Source: Emticicia sp. CRIBPO
GTDB taxonomy: Bacteria; Bacteroidota; Bacteroidia; Cytophagales; Spirosomataceae
Assembly: GCF_009905725.1 (NCBI RefSeq)
Contig: NZ_JAAAKV010000002.1
Span: 496,001-560,000, forward strand
Length of the DNA stretch: 64,000 nucleotides
Reading direction: 5' to 3'
Part shown: piece by piece, positions 45,448 to 54,007 of the stretch
Position numbering within the stretch: the stretch's first letter is position 1
Layout: each line of letters starts with the position of its first letter
The notes under the pieces: model-generated
Databases searched by the model: none
Seen by the model: the letters and a program-made list of their open reading frames with translations, nothing else
Told to the model about the DNA's origin: nothing
Program-made: the position numbers and the translations under genes

Positions 45448-46443
45448 ATGAAAAGTATATTCAGTTACAAAACCGCAGGACTGGTCTTTCTGGCCTTCCT
45501 GTGGTCATGCGATCAGAAAAACGACGGAGTGATAAGCCCGATCGATCCCGAAAAAATCCCCCAGGTCATTCTCTTTGATGACGAAGAAGCCGGTGAGGAA
45601 GAAGATAGTGATGAAACAAGTTTCAAATTAACATTATTAGACAAGATTGATCCTGAAGGTAAGGAACTCGGCGGAAAAATAATTCCGCTGACGGCCAATG
45701 TCACAGTGAATTTCAAGGTAACAGACATCGAAGGCTTCAGTAAAATCTCAGATTATATCCTCAGTGCAGAAGGTTCTTATGAAAAGGACGAATGCAATGA
45801 CGAAGATGTTGCTGCTACTTTCAATACCTCCACAGGTGAGGGCACCGTCGTTTTCCCGGCCGGAGCAGAAGAAGTGGAAATTAACTTCGAACTGAACGAC
45901 AAGCTGTTTGATGATATGATTGTCAACAAAGACGACAGGTCGTTCAAAGTACAGATCACGGGCATAACAGGTGGTAACGGAGTCGTGGTAGCCAACAAAG
46001 ACCTCGAGTTTGAACATAAAGTACTGGATGATGACGTCATTTTTGCAGAATGGGAGCTGGATACCAAAAAAGATCTCAAAAGTTTCCAGAATCTGTTCGG
46101 ATCATTGCACGAAGATATCGCAGGGCTCAAAGAAAATGAGATCAAGGGCATCAAGTTCCAGTTTGGTTTAAACCAGCTCGAAATTGAAGTTGAGCTGGAG
46201 GAAGAAGAAGAGAATGATTGTGGAGAAATGGAAAACAAAACCATCGAAATCGAAGCAGAATACGATGACCTGACTGACGACAAGAAAGAGGGCGACATTA
46301 AGTTCATTGTTGAAGTGGAAGATGAAGCCGGGTACGTGGAAGAAGTGGAATATGAAGGCTCTTTTAAAATCAGCGGAGAGATCCTGACCATCACACTCAG
46401 CGTTGACGGTGTCGAAAAAACGCTCACACTTAAGCTCGATTAA
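45448..46443 (+). CDS. Very acidic lipoprotein of the phytate locus
   Basis: From ATG 45448 the product has 331 residues with a lipobox (WSC, Cys21). It is strikingly rich in Asp and Glu, with clusters around residues 42-57 (DDEEAGEEEDSDET) and about 250-275 (LEEEEENDCGEMENK), and contains strands of Calx-beta-like type (GEGTVVFPAGAEEVEINFEL). It lies between the receptor and the phytase, the position of a SusD-like partner in sugar loci, though it shows no SusD motif. A calcium- or phytate-binding surface role is a reasonable guess, not proven. Confidence 0.85.
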   Translation: MKSIFSYKTAGLVFLAFLWSCDQKNDGVISPIDPEKIPQVILFDDEEAGEEEDSDETSFKLTLLDKIDPEGKELGGKIIPLTANVTVNFKVTDIEGFSKISDYILSAEGSYEKDECNDEDVAATFNTSTGEGTVVFPAGAEEVEINFELNDKLFDDMIVNKDDRSFKVQITGITGGNGVVVANKDLEFEHKVLDDDVIFAEWELDTKKDLKSFQNLFGSLHEDIAGLKENEIKGIKFQFGLNQLEIEVELEEEEENDCGEMENKTIEIEAEYDDLTDDKKEGDIKFIVEVEDEAGYVEEVEYEGSFKISGEILTITLSVDGVEKTLTLKLD

Positions 46444-46479
46444 ACACTGTTATAACTTAAAATCTAAAAATTATAATTG

Positions 46480-47577
46480 ATGAAAAAAACAAATCTCATA
46501 CTGAGTGGCTGCCTGCTGGCAGGGTTGATCTCATGCCATTCCGGAGAAACAACTAAAACGGCGGCTAATCAACCCGATTCTTCAAGCGGAGAAGTAGTAA
46601 AACCGGTTTTCATAACAGACACCACATTGCATGACACCGATGATCCTGCCATCTGGATCAACCCGGAAAACCCGGCAGAAAGCCTGATTCTCGGAACAGA
46701 CAAAGATGAAGACGGAGCTTTGTATGTTTTTGATCTTCAGGGCAAAATCATCCATGACAAAGTCATCAGAGGATTGAAACGCCCTAATAATGTGGATGTG
46801 GAATACGGTCTGATGCTCAACGGTAAACCAACCGACATCGCCGTTGTAGCCGAAAGATTTACCCATAAAATCAGGATCTTCAGCCTGCCCGATATGAAAC
46901 CCGTTGACAATGGCGGAATAGAAGTGTACCAGGGAGAAAAAGGCGAAGATTTCAGAGACCTGATGGGCATTGCCTTGTACAAACGTCCTTCTGATAAAAA
47001 GATCTTTGCCATTGTCGGCCGTAAAAACGGCCCGGCAGAAAACTATCTGTGGCAATATGAACTGGGAGATGACGGCAAAGGAAAAGTAAAGGCTACTCTG
47101 GCCAGAAAATTCGGAAAATACAGTCAGAAAAAGGAAATTGAAGCCATCGCAGTAGATGATGCCCTGGGCTATGTCTACTATTCAGACGAAAATGTTGGAG
47201 TCAGAAAATACTATGCCGATCCTGAAAAAGTCAATGATGAGTTAGCTTTATTCGCCACCAAGGGCATCAAAGAAGACCATGAAGGCATTTCCATTTACAG
47301 CCTGACAGATTCCACCGGTTACATCCTGCTTTCTGACCAGCAAGCCAATCAGTTTCATGTTTTCCCGCGTGAAGGAGCCAGCGGTAAGCCTCATCAGCAC
47401 GAGGTAATCAAAGTGGTGAAAGTTTCAACGAATGAAAGTGACGGATCGGAAATCTGCAGCATTCCGTTAAACAAAACTTTCCGGAAAGGCCTCTTCGTAG
47501 CCATGTCAGACAACAAGACCTTCCAGCTTTACAGATGGGAAGATATCGCAGGGAAAGAACTTAAGATGATTAAGTAG
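46480..47577 (+). CDS. Beta-propeller phytase, lipoprotein
   Basis: This 365-residue lipoprotein (Cys near residue 18, LISC) carries the beta-propeller phytase pattern: DDPAIWINPENPAESLILGTDKD, RPNNVDVEYG, EAIAVDDALGYVYYSDENVG and KEDHEGISIY. These enzymes hydrolyse phytate in a calcium-dependent way, releasing phosphate; here it would act at the cell surface or in the periplasm. ATG 46480 is used; the codon before is TTG. Neighbours are the TonB receptor and acidic lipoprotein upstream and a phosphate-type porin downstream. Confidence 0.92.
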   Translation: MKKTNLILSGCLLAGLISCHSGETTKTAANQPDSSSGEVVKPVFITDTTLHDTDDPAIWINPENPAESLILGTDKDEDGALYVFDLQGKIIHDKVIRGLKRPNNVDVEYGLMLNGKPTDIAVVAERFTHKIRIFSLPDMKPVDNGGIEVYQGEKGEDFRDLMGIALYKRPSDKKIFAIVGRKNGPAENYLWQYELGDDGKGKVKATLARKFGKYSQKKEIEAIAVDDALGYVYYSDENVGVRKYYADPEKVNDELALFATKGIKEDHEGISIYSLTDSTGYILLSDQQANQFHVFPREGASGKPHQHEVIKVVKVSTNESDGSEICSIPLNKTFRKGLFVAMSDNKTFQLYRWEDIAGKELKMIK

Positions 47578-47591
47578 CATTTACGGGACGA

Positions 47592-47654
47592 GGAAGAAAG
47601 GAAAAAGCCCGTCCGACACGGCCTTCCGGCCAGGCAGACTTTTTCCTTTCTTCC
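47592..47654. terminator. Bidirectional terminator between phytase and porin genes
   Basis: GGAAGAAAGGAAAAAG (47592-47607) pairs exactly over 16 bp with its complement (47639-47654) around a 31-base loop that itself holds GGCCTTCCGGCC. Both arms give A/T-rich flanks, so it can end transcripts from either side. Confidence 0.8.
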
Positions 47655-47687
47655 TTTCTCCATTCTCCTTTTTCCTTCCCTCATAAA

Positions 47688-48887
47688 TTATATCCCCATC
47701 TCCACCTGGAACCTCAGGTACCAGCTGCCTTTTTCTGTTCCGTCGTAGTATTCAAACTGATCAAAAGTAAGTTCGGATTGTATTTTAAACGCGTGCTCCC
47801 ACATGTATTTGGTTAAACCCAACGTAAATTCTGTCTGATCAGGATATTTAAGAGAAATTTTCTCGGCCGACAGCAACTTCGAATACCTGCCGATCAGTTC
47901 AAAATTATTTTTAAATAGATAGCTCGATTCCAGATCATAGCCGTGCCCTACATAAACGGTCCGTTTACTTCCGTCTTCCTCACTGACTGTTTCAGGATCA
48001 TCCGTATCCCTGCTCATATAAGCCGCCTGGAAAGCAAAACCGCTGTATTTGAACATCGCATCAATAAACACGGCTTTTAAATCTCTCTTTTCATAAAGGT
48101 CTTTGCCTAATACACCTTGCTCTCTCCTGGCGTTTTTGTTAAAATGATACGCTCCCGACAACATCACCTTAGGCTTTTTTTCCCGTGCCTGGTCGCCCTC
48201 AAAATAGATACCGTCTTTGGTAAAAGAACCCAGAGGCAAAAGCTCTATTTTACCGGTGTAAGCCAAGCCGTCATCCGGATCTTTCGTCCAGTTTCTGCCT
48301 TCTCCCGAACTGATGGCCGTTTTAACATTATAGGAGAATTTACTCTTTTCTTCGTGAAGATAATTGACCTGTACACCAAAATCGCGGTCAATATTGAATT
48401 TGGCATTGTTGATGGAACGGTCGGTCAGCTGCAAAGCCCCGCTCGAATTTACCCTCTGCCGGTTACCCGGTAACTTGGTTTGCCCGAATCCGAAATTCCA
48501 GTGTTTGTTCGGTCTGTAAAATACAATGGCATCCCTGATGATGTTAAGGTTCTGGCCTTCCACCACCTCTCCCACATCGCCGGGAGCAAATGAAAGCTGC
48601 ATGACGTAAACAAACCTCGGATCCCCGACAAAACCGTCAAACCTCAACCTTAGTCTTCTTACCTGGGCATCAAACGAAGGGTTTCCGTTTTCATCCCGGT
48701 TATAACCCATTCTGTTCTGAATCCTGAACCTGATATTGAATTGGAAAAGACTGTCAGGGGAAGTCAGCCCCAGGCCTTTGCCATAATTATAATACGGTAA
48801 TGATGAAAGTTTGATATCATTTCCGCCCTGACCAAATGATTGAAGTATGATGAAGGATAAAAATAAAGTTAAGAGGCTTTTCTTCAT
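47688..48887 (-). CDS. OprO/OprP-type phosphate-selective porin
   Basis: From ATG 48887 the product has 399 residues with a signal peptide (about 1-19, ending SFG before Gln). It matches the porin O/P family: FNIRFRIQNRMGYNRDENG, VRRLRLRFDGFVGDPRFVYVMQLSFAPGD (in two parts), NWNFGFGQTKLPGNRQR-like region and RDFGVQVNYL. Such porins conduct phosphate or polyphosphate. It is convergent with the phytase, sharing a terminator, so products of phytate cleavage could enter through it. An upstream extension to 48962 is not supported. Confidence 0.88.
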   Translation of the reverse strand: MKKSLLTLFLSFIILQSFGQGGNDIKLSSLPYYNYGKGLGLTSPDSLFQFNIRFRIQNRMGYNRDENGNPSFDAQVRRLRLRFDGFVGDPRFVYVMQLSFAPGDVGEVVEGQNLNIIRDAIVFYRPNKHWNFGFGQTKLPGNRQRVNSSGALQLTDRSINNAKFNIDRDFGVQVNYLHEEKSKFSYNVKTAISSGEGRNWTKDPDDGLAYTGKIELLPLGSFTKDGIYFEGDQAREKKPKVMLSGAYHFNKNARREQGVLGKDLYEKRDLKAVFIDAMFKYSGFAFQAAYMSRDTDDPETVSEEDGSKRTVYVGHGYDLESSYLFKNNFELIGRYSKLLSAEKISLKYPDQTEFTLGLTKYMWEHAFKIQSELTFDQFEYYDGTEKGSWYLRFQVEMGI

Positions 48888-49129
48888 GTAATGAATTTTG
48901 ACGAATGTCTCCGGTTTTATAAAACAAAATACAAAGGAATGAAAATTAGGGCTGAAATTCATGAAAATGACCTGAATTATTCGGTTTTAGCCCGAAATTT
49001 AAACCGGAAGTCCATTTCTCAGGCTATAATTTTAAACAACACTGCCCTGCCCACCCCCTGAATTATGAGTATTCCTGATCCGTATCTGCAGCTTCGTACC
49101 GTCTGCTTTTTTATCCCGGCCATAAGGTA

Positions 49130-49137
49130 TATCTTTG
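49130..49137 (+). promoter_or_regulatory. Promoter element (TATCTTTG) for the DUF2911-TPR gene
   Basis: TATCTTTG matches TAnnTTTG and ends 24 bases before ATG 49162. It excludes a start at 49135, which overlaps it. Confidence 0.5.
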
Positions 49138-49161
49138 CAGCAACAACAAAATTTTAAACTC

Positions 49162-49998
49162 ATGTTCAAAATGAAAAACCTTTTATTTGTATTTGCTCTT
49201 GTGATCAGCCTGGGAGCCGGTGCCCAGGGAATTAAAACTCCTTCTCCAAGCCCGTCCCAGACCCTTAAGCAGGAATTTGCCCTGTCTTCTATCGAAATCA
49301 ACTATTCACGCCCACTGGTTAAAGGCCGTAAAATTTTCGGAGACCTTGTACCATACGGCAAAATGTGGAGAACCGGAGCTAACGGAGCTACAAAAATCAC
49401 CTTTGGTGAAGACGTTAAAGTGGGTGGTGTAGCTGTTAAAGCCGGTTCATATGCCCTTTATTCCATTCCTAATAAAGGCGAGTGGGAGATCATCCTCAAC
49501 AAAGGTGTCAACAACGGCGGCCTGAGCGGCTACAAAACCGAAGAAGATATAGCCCGCTTTAAAGCAAAGGCAGAAGAGCTTCCGTTTTCAATAGAATCAT
49601 TTACGATCGACATCGCAGATGTTAAAGCCAATACCGCTTCTATTGACCTGCTTTGGGATAATGTCCTGGTAAGTATCCCTGTGGAAGCTGATATCGACAG
49701 CAAGATCATGACGCAAATCGACAATGCCATCAATACCGACAGCCGCCCGTATTTTCAAGCTGCAAGCTACTATTTTGACAATGGTAAAGATTTGAAAAAA
49801 GCATTGGAATGGGTTAACAAAGCGATAGAGGCTCAGCCTGATGCTTTCTGGATTGCCCATCTTAAAGCAAAAATCCAGGCTAAATCAGGAGACAAAGCCG
49901 GTGCAAAAGCTACCGCTCAAAAATCAATCGCATTGGCCAAACAAGCTAAAAATGATGATTATGTAGCCCTCAACGAAAAGTTGATCGCTACTTTATAA
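49162..49998 (+). CDS. DUF2911 protein with C-terminal TPR-like helices
   Basis: From ATG 49162 (or 49171) the product has 278 residues: a signal peptide ending AGA before Gln-Gly, a DUF2911 domain (about 30-170, with FGDLVPYGKMWRTGANGATKITFGEDV, in two parts, and AGSYALYSIPNKGEWEIILN), and a helical C-terminus (about 195-278) with KKALEWVNKAIEAQPDAFW, a TPR-like repeat. The role is unknown. It shares the DUF2911 core with the lipoprotein at 39226 but is not a close copy. A bidirectional terminator follows. Confidence 0.9.
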   Translation: MFKMKNLLFVFALVISLGAGAQGIKTPSPSPSQTLKQEFALSSIEINYSRPLVKGRKIFGDLVPYGKMWRTGANGATKITFGEDVKVGGVAVKAGSYALYSIPNKGEWEIILNKGVNNGGLSGYKTEEDIARFKAKAEELPFSIESFTIDIADVKANTASIDLLWDNVLVSIPVEADIDSKIMTQIDNAINTDSRPYFQAASYYFDNGKDLKKALEWVNKAIEAQPDAFWIAHLKAKIQAKSGDKAGAKATAQKSIALAKQAKNDDYVALNEKLIATL

Positions 49999-50013
49999 TT
50001 TATCGTTCTTCAT

Positions 50014-50049
50014 AAAAAAGCCACTTCAGTTCCATGAAGTGGCTTTTTT
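50014..50049. terminator. Bidirectional rho-independent terminator
   Basis: AAAAAAGCCACTTCA (50014-50028) and its exact complement (50035-50049) form a 15-bp stem with a 6-base loop, with A- and T-runs at the ends. It serves the DUF2911-TPR gene and the convergent polyphosphate operon. Confidence 0.88.
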
Positions 50050-50053
50050 ATGC

Positions 50054-50728
50054 TTAAAATTTGAATTTGTATCCCACCAGTAAAGTCAGATCTTTGACCG
50101 GCGTCACAGTCCCCAGTTCCTGTGAGGTGAATGCCCCCGCGGTAATGCTGTGTTTCTTTGTCAGTTTAACATCCACCCCGGCCCTGTACCTGATCTCATC
50201 AAACTCACCTTTGATCTGGTAAAATAAATCAGCTGAAACAAACGGCGTAAACCTTGATTTGTTGGGATACGAAACCTCCAGTTTATTCCTGACATAACTC
50301 TTATCGTTCTCTATACTTCCCTCGTCATCTTTAAACTGGTTCTGGTACCTGATCCTGTAATCAAGCTTTAAAAGGCTGAATATCTTGCGGTCGTAAGATA
50401 TGTCTCCATAGAAACGGTGATAAGGCCGGTAATAGTAAGAGGCTTCACTTTTATCGTATTTCCTCCTGCCAATGTACCTGTAATTCAGCTCAGCCCTCCA
50501 ATGCTTGTTAATTTTGTACCCCACACCGGCTTCTGCTATATATGATCCTAGGGTGGTAAAGTCTTCCGTAAATCTCCACTGGGCATTCAGATTCGCGGAA
50601 AACCCAGCCCCCAGGCCTTTGGTAACACCCACTCCCGCCCACAGGTTGGTGGTCCTCTCCTGGGCCAGGATAAAACCCGGTGTCATGATCAGTAAAATGC
50701 TCAGGTATTTTTTCATATCAGTTTTCAT
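50054..50728 (-). CDS. DUF2490 outer-membrane-type protein
   Basis: This 224-residue protein has a signal peptide (about 1-22, ending ILA before Gln) and beta-strands typical of DUF2490: TTNLWAGVGVTKGL, GYKINKHWRAELNYRYIGRRKYD and SVSYPNKSRFTPFVSADLFYQ-like stretch, closing KDLTLLVGYKFKF. It overlaps the DUF4956 gene by 11 bases and is the last gene of the CotH-VTC operon. The family function is unknown; an outer-membrane location is inferred from the barrel-like pattern. Confidence 0.82.
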   Translation of the reverse strand: MKTDMKKYLSILLIMTPGFILAQERTTNLWAGVGVTKGLGAGFSANLNAQWRFTEDFTTLGSYIAEAGVGYKINKHWRAELNYRYIGRRKYDKSEASYYYRPYHRFYGDISYDRKIFSLLKLDYRIRYQNQFKDDEGSIENDKSYVRNKLEVSYPNKSRFTPFVSADLFYQIKGEFDEIRYRAGVDVKLTKKHSITAGAFTSQELGTVTPVKDLTLLVGYKFKF

Positions 50729-51341
50729 CAGGGTAATAATAAATGGTCATCAGCGTGGCATCTTTCAGAAAATCAATCTCTTTGATCTCCACCCGGTGGA
50801 TATTCAGTCCGGTTCTTGTTTTCAGGTCCAGAATCAGCTCTTCAGACTTGTCCGGTGTAATCAGCTTTATATTTTCGTAGGTAATTGACTTGTAATGCTC
50901 CTTTTTTATCAGCAGGCCGCTTTCCAATAAATAAGTCACCACCAGGATAATGATGGCAAACAAAGACAGGTCATCCCACCCTCCTTTGCTGATGGCCGCA
51001 ATGAGCCCTATCGCAATAGACAGGAAAAGATAAGTCATGTCTTTTGCCGAAATGCCCTCCGTACGATACCTCAGCATTGAGAAAACAGCAAATAAGCCAA
51101 ACGCCGCCCCCATCGACATCTCCACTTTGTTCAGTAAATAAGTGATCAGAAAAATGACCACATTGAAGACAAAAAAGGTCAGGAAGAGGTCTGTCCGCTT
51201 ATAATTTCTAAAATAAATAAACCGGATCAGGATAAATAAAGACGAAAGATCAATGACCAGGCGTATAAAAAGTCTGGAAGACATTTTGTCAAACCACTCC
51301 AACTGATCTGACAGGATGAGTCCCTGGATGTACATGCTCAT
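50718..51341 (-). CDS. DUF4956 membrane protein
   Basis: This 207-residue protein has four or so hydrophobic segments (about 27-45, 53-72, 103-125 and 128-145) and a C-terminal soluble domain (about 150-207) with IKLITPDKSEELILDLKTRTGLN. The motif MGAAFGLFAVFSMLRYRTEGISAKDMTYLF is a DUF4956 hallmark. It overlaps the VTC gene by 53 bases if ATG 51341 is used; ATG 51284 would avoid overlap but remove part of the family N-terminus. DUF4956 is often found beside VTC-domain genes; its function is unknown. Confidence 0.88.
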   Translation of the reverse strand: MSMYIQGLILSDQLEWFDKMSSRLFIRLVIDLSSLFILIRFIYFRNYKRTDLFLTFFVFNVVIFLITYLLNKVEMSMGAAFGLFAVFSMLRYRTEGISAKDMTYLFLSIAIGLIAAISKGGWDDLSLFAIIILVVTYLLESGLLIKKEHYKSITYENIKLITPDKSEELILDLKTRTGLNIHRVEIKEIDFLKDATLMTIYYYPDEN

Positions 51342-52107
51342 GGGTTTTAATGATTTTGTTTAGTTTTTGAATCTGGGGTTTAAAACTGTTTTGTTTTACG
51401 CCGTCAAAAAGGCTGATGATCCCAAAGCAATATTTGCTGATCGATCCCTTTTTAAGCTGAAATTTCTTCATGATATCTGTAAAAGGTGACCCTTTCATTT
51501 TATCCTGCTTGATTTCTACAATGGCCAGTTCCGGGTATTTTTTTTGCTTGAATTCATTCCTGAACGTCAGCTGGAGGTCAATCGTGATCCTCTCCGGAAT
51601 ACACTTGTGTACCAGGGTCATTCTTTTGTAATCCACCCACATGATCCCTGAAAACGCGAGAGGGTCTAATGTGGTAGTAGCACTCAGGAATTGAGAGGCA
51701 TGAGCATCCATCGTATGTTCAATTTCACCACTCACAATCCTGCTTTTCAGTGTCCTTCCTTTATTGCTTTTAAATTTGATCTCGAAAAACTTGAGCCCGG
51801 ATTCCACATAATTCCTTGACCGCACCTTGTACCTGTTCTTTTTTCCCTGGTGATGCATATGATACAGCATCAGGTCAGGTGTATCATAGTATAAGGTCTC
51901 ATAGGCAGACAACCGCTTGTCATCAATCTCCATCAGCCGGTAATCAGCCAGGGCTTCATCAAGGATCGCCGGTAGCAACTTAAGCGGAACCAGGTATTTT
52001 ATATCCGTCCTGTCCATCAGTCTGACACTTTCCATCTCTTGCAGCGACACAGGCTCAAAGCGACTGATCTTCTCTCCGATCAGGTCCAGATAATGTTCAG
52101 TGTTCAT
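51289..52107 (-). CDS. VTC-domain polyphosphate polymerase-like protein
   Basis: This 272-residue protein has the VTC/CYTH-like tunnel pattern: TDIKYLVPLKLLPAIL, YETLYYDTPDLMLY, KKNRYKVRSRNYVESG, FFEIKFKSNKGRTLKSR, ERITIDLQLTF and LAIVEIKQDK. The alternating basic and acidic strand residues fit a triphosphate tunnel as in yeast Vtc4, which makes polyphosphate from ATP. It overlaps neighbours on both sides and has no membrane segment, so DUF4956 may supply the membrane partner. Polymerase activity of this bacterial group is inferred. Confidence 0.86.
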   Translation of the reverse strand: MNTEHYLDLIGEKISRFEPVSLQEMESVRLMDRTDIKYLVPLKLLPAILDEALADYRLMEIDDKRLSAYETLYYDTPDLMLYHMHHQGKKNRYKVRSRNYVESGLKFFEIKFKSNKGRTLKSRIVSGEIEHTMDAHASQFLSATTTLDPLAFSGIMWVDYKRMTLVHKCIPERITIDLQLTFRNEFKQKKYPELAIVEIKQDKMKGSPFTDIMKKFQLKKGSISKYCFGIISLFDGVKQNSFKPQIQKLNKIIKTHEHVHPGTHPVRSVGVV

Positions 52108-52579
52108 ATATGTATTTCTTCATTTGGATAAGCTGCCCACCACCATCATAAACCTTCATCTCAGACTTGAGGCCCTGTTTATTATAAGTATACACCGACT
52201 TCCGGACCGGCTGGTTCTGGCGGTCAAACTGCACCTCCCCGTTTTTACGCCCCCGGGTATCGTAAACATAAGTCCGGCGTTCGAGCAACAAACCCTTTCC
52301 GTCGCAGGTCTCCTCTTCTGTTTTCTCATTATTTTTATTATAAACCGACTTTATGTTCCGGTAAACCTCCCCGGTTTTGTAAAACAGGGACTCTTCAACC
52401 ACATCCCCGTTTTTATTGAATTTCTGAATTGATTCATAATACACCTCTTCTTTCCCATCTTCGTAATTGATCAGGATTTCGTTAAGGCACTTAATACGGT
52501 TACTATTTAATTCCTTTTTGCTTTGAGCCAGGAGCTCCGGCGTAAACATCATAATAAGACAGATTAATAAACGGTTCAT
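52097..52579 (-). CDS. Small exported YxxK-type repeat protein
   Basis: This 160-residue protein has a signal peptide (about 1-18) and then repeated short units of about 20-25 residues built on F/Y-N/D-x-x-G and Y-K patterns (IQKFNKNGDVVEESLFYKTG, YNKNNEKTEEETCDGKG, YDTRGRKNGEVQFDRQNQ, YNKQGLKSEMKVYDGGG). These resemble RHS or YwqK/MORN-like repeats. It overlaps the VTC gene by 11 bases and follows the CotH gene by 6. Binding partner and role are unknown. Confidence 0.8.
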   Translation of the reverse strand: MNRLLICLIMMFTPELLAQSKKELNSNRIKCLNEILINYEDGKEEVYYESIQKFNKNGDVVEESLFYKTGEVYRNIKSVYNKNNEKTEEETCDGKGLLLERRTYVYDTRGRKNGEVQFDRQNQPVRKSVYTYNKQGLKSEMKVYDGGGQLIQMKKYIYEH

Positions 52580-52585
52580 TCAGCA

Positions 52586-54007
52586 TTATTTAAGAAAATC
52601 TTTAGCGGCCTGATTCCTCGTGATGACCTTTTGCTTCAGCTGATTCATCGCCGTGGTAAAAGCCGCCGCATTGGTCAGATAAGAGTACTTGGTCTGTTCA
52701 GGCTCACTTCCGATCACATAAGGAGATATCAGGTTATAGTTTTTGTCGATCATCGGGTCGATTTTCGCACTCGTAAAATAATTATCTGTAAAATCCTTTA
52801 CATAAGACTTGTATTTGGCATAATACGTTGCATCATCAGCCAGATAACGGATCAAAGGCCACGAATTAGCTACACTCTTCATGTCCAGTGCCACCGCTGA
52901 GCGGCCGCCGCCTCCGACACCTCCGGTAGTGGTAGTGCCTGACATGGCCTCGTTAAAGTCCCAGGGTATCCACATCAGTTTCTTCGACGAGTGATTATAA
53001 AGGTAATGATTATGAGCCATCGCCCCGTAAGCATCCCAGTTGACAATCGTATTGTTAACCGCAAGATATTTCAGAAAATGGTCTACATTAAAGGTTTTTT
53101 CCAGCTCAGCCCGCCATTGTGCCGGATTGGAAGTCCTGGTACTGCTGTTCAACGTCGCAATGGTAGTTTTCACATCACTATAATCAGCTACATCCTCATT
53201 ATTTTTCTTCTCAAAATTTGCCTGTGAAAAACTCTGGAAGGTAGACTCGGGTTTATAGATATTCCCCTCATCTTCTCCGAACTGATCTTTCACCATGGTA
53301 TCGTCAATCACCTCTACAATGGTGTAAACACCGCAATATTTCAAACTGGCCCCATAATCAATATAGATTTTACAAAACGCCGTTCTGGCTGCAGGCACTC
53401 CCGCCATTCTGAAAATATCTGACACCATTTTATCTTTCATCAAAGAGTTGTCATTGAATGCCGGTGACATCGAAAACTCCTTAAAACCGTAAAACCGTTG
53501 GTTCTTTATCTCAGGATAGGTATCCTCAAATTCGTCAAACTGGATTTTAAAAGGCAACTTATAATTTCCCTGTCTCCAGGCTGATGAAAGGCTCGAATTA
53601 CCTTTCAGTCTGAAACCCACTTTATACCACTCTTTTCCCGCGTATTTCAATGATACAGGTACATAGACCGGATCACCGGAAACGATGTCGAGGCCACCTC
53701 CTGCTCCACCTCCGCCACCTATACCACCACCTCCGCCTGTGCCGCCACTTCCGAAGTCATTCCCGGTGCGGGTCTTCATATCATCCCGGATCGTTTGCCA
53801 GGCTGCAGCTGTCATCGTTATTTCAAAAGAAAGGACCTTATCCTGTGGAAAAGCTACTGAATAATCAGGCTCCGCATCATTTCCATGACTTGTGGCTGTC
53901 CAGTCATCCAGACTTTCGGCAGGAGCGACATCACTGTCCTTATCTTTACAGGAAACCTGCCACAAAAAAGTAATACAAGTGAAAAGAATCAAAAGGGTTT
54001 TATTCAT
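52586..54007 (-). CDS. CotH-type kinase lipoprotein
   Basis: This 473-residue lipoprotein (lipobox VSC, Cys20) has a CotH-kinase domain with RLKGNSSLSS, KYCGVYTIVEVIDDTM, FNVDHFLKYLAVNNTIVNWDAYG (in two parts) and WIPWDFNEAMSG. CotH of Bacillus spores is an atypical protein kinase. A glycine-rich insert (residues 86-105) interrupts the N-terminal region. It opens the operon with the VTC polymerase and DUF4956, a grouping I recall from other genomes. Its substrate here is unknown. Confidence 0.9.
   Translation of the reverse strand: MNKTLLILFTCITFLWQVSCKDKDSDVAPAESLDDWTATSHGNDAEPDYSVAFPQDKVLSFEITMTAAAWQTIRDDMKTRTGNDFGSGGTGGGGGIGGGGGAGGGLDIVSGDPVYVPVSLKYAGKEWYKVGFRLKGNSSLSSAWRQGNYKLPFKIQFDEFEDTYPEIKNQRFYGFKEFSMSPAFNDNSLMKDKMVSDIFRMAGVPAARTAFCKIYIDYGASLKYCGVYTIVEVIDDTMVKDQFGEDEGNIYKPESTFQSFSQANFEKKNNEDVADYSDVKTTIATLNSSTRTSNPAQWRAELEKTFNVDHFLKYLAVNNTIVNWDAYGAMAHNHYLYNHSSKKLMWIPWDFNEAMSGTTTTGGVGGGGRSAVALDMKSVANSWPLIRYLADDATYYAKYKSYVKDFTDNYFTSAKIDPMIDKNYNLISPYVIGSEPEQTKYSYLTNAAAFTTAMNQLKQKVITRNQAAKDFLK

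Noticed and set aside
45777-46427. Long Ser-rich frame antisense to the acidic lipoprotein gene
   Set aside because: Reverse reading of Glu/Asp codons gives Ser/Phe-rich nonsense; the sense protein has a lipobox and fits the operon.
53690-53750. Glycine-rich GGN-codon tract as a possible repeat element or assembly error
   Set aside because: It stays in frame inside the CotH gene and reads as a flexible Gly-rich insert; nothing shows an error.
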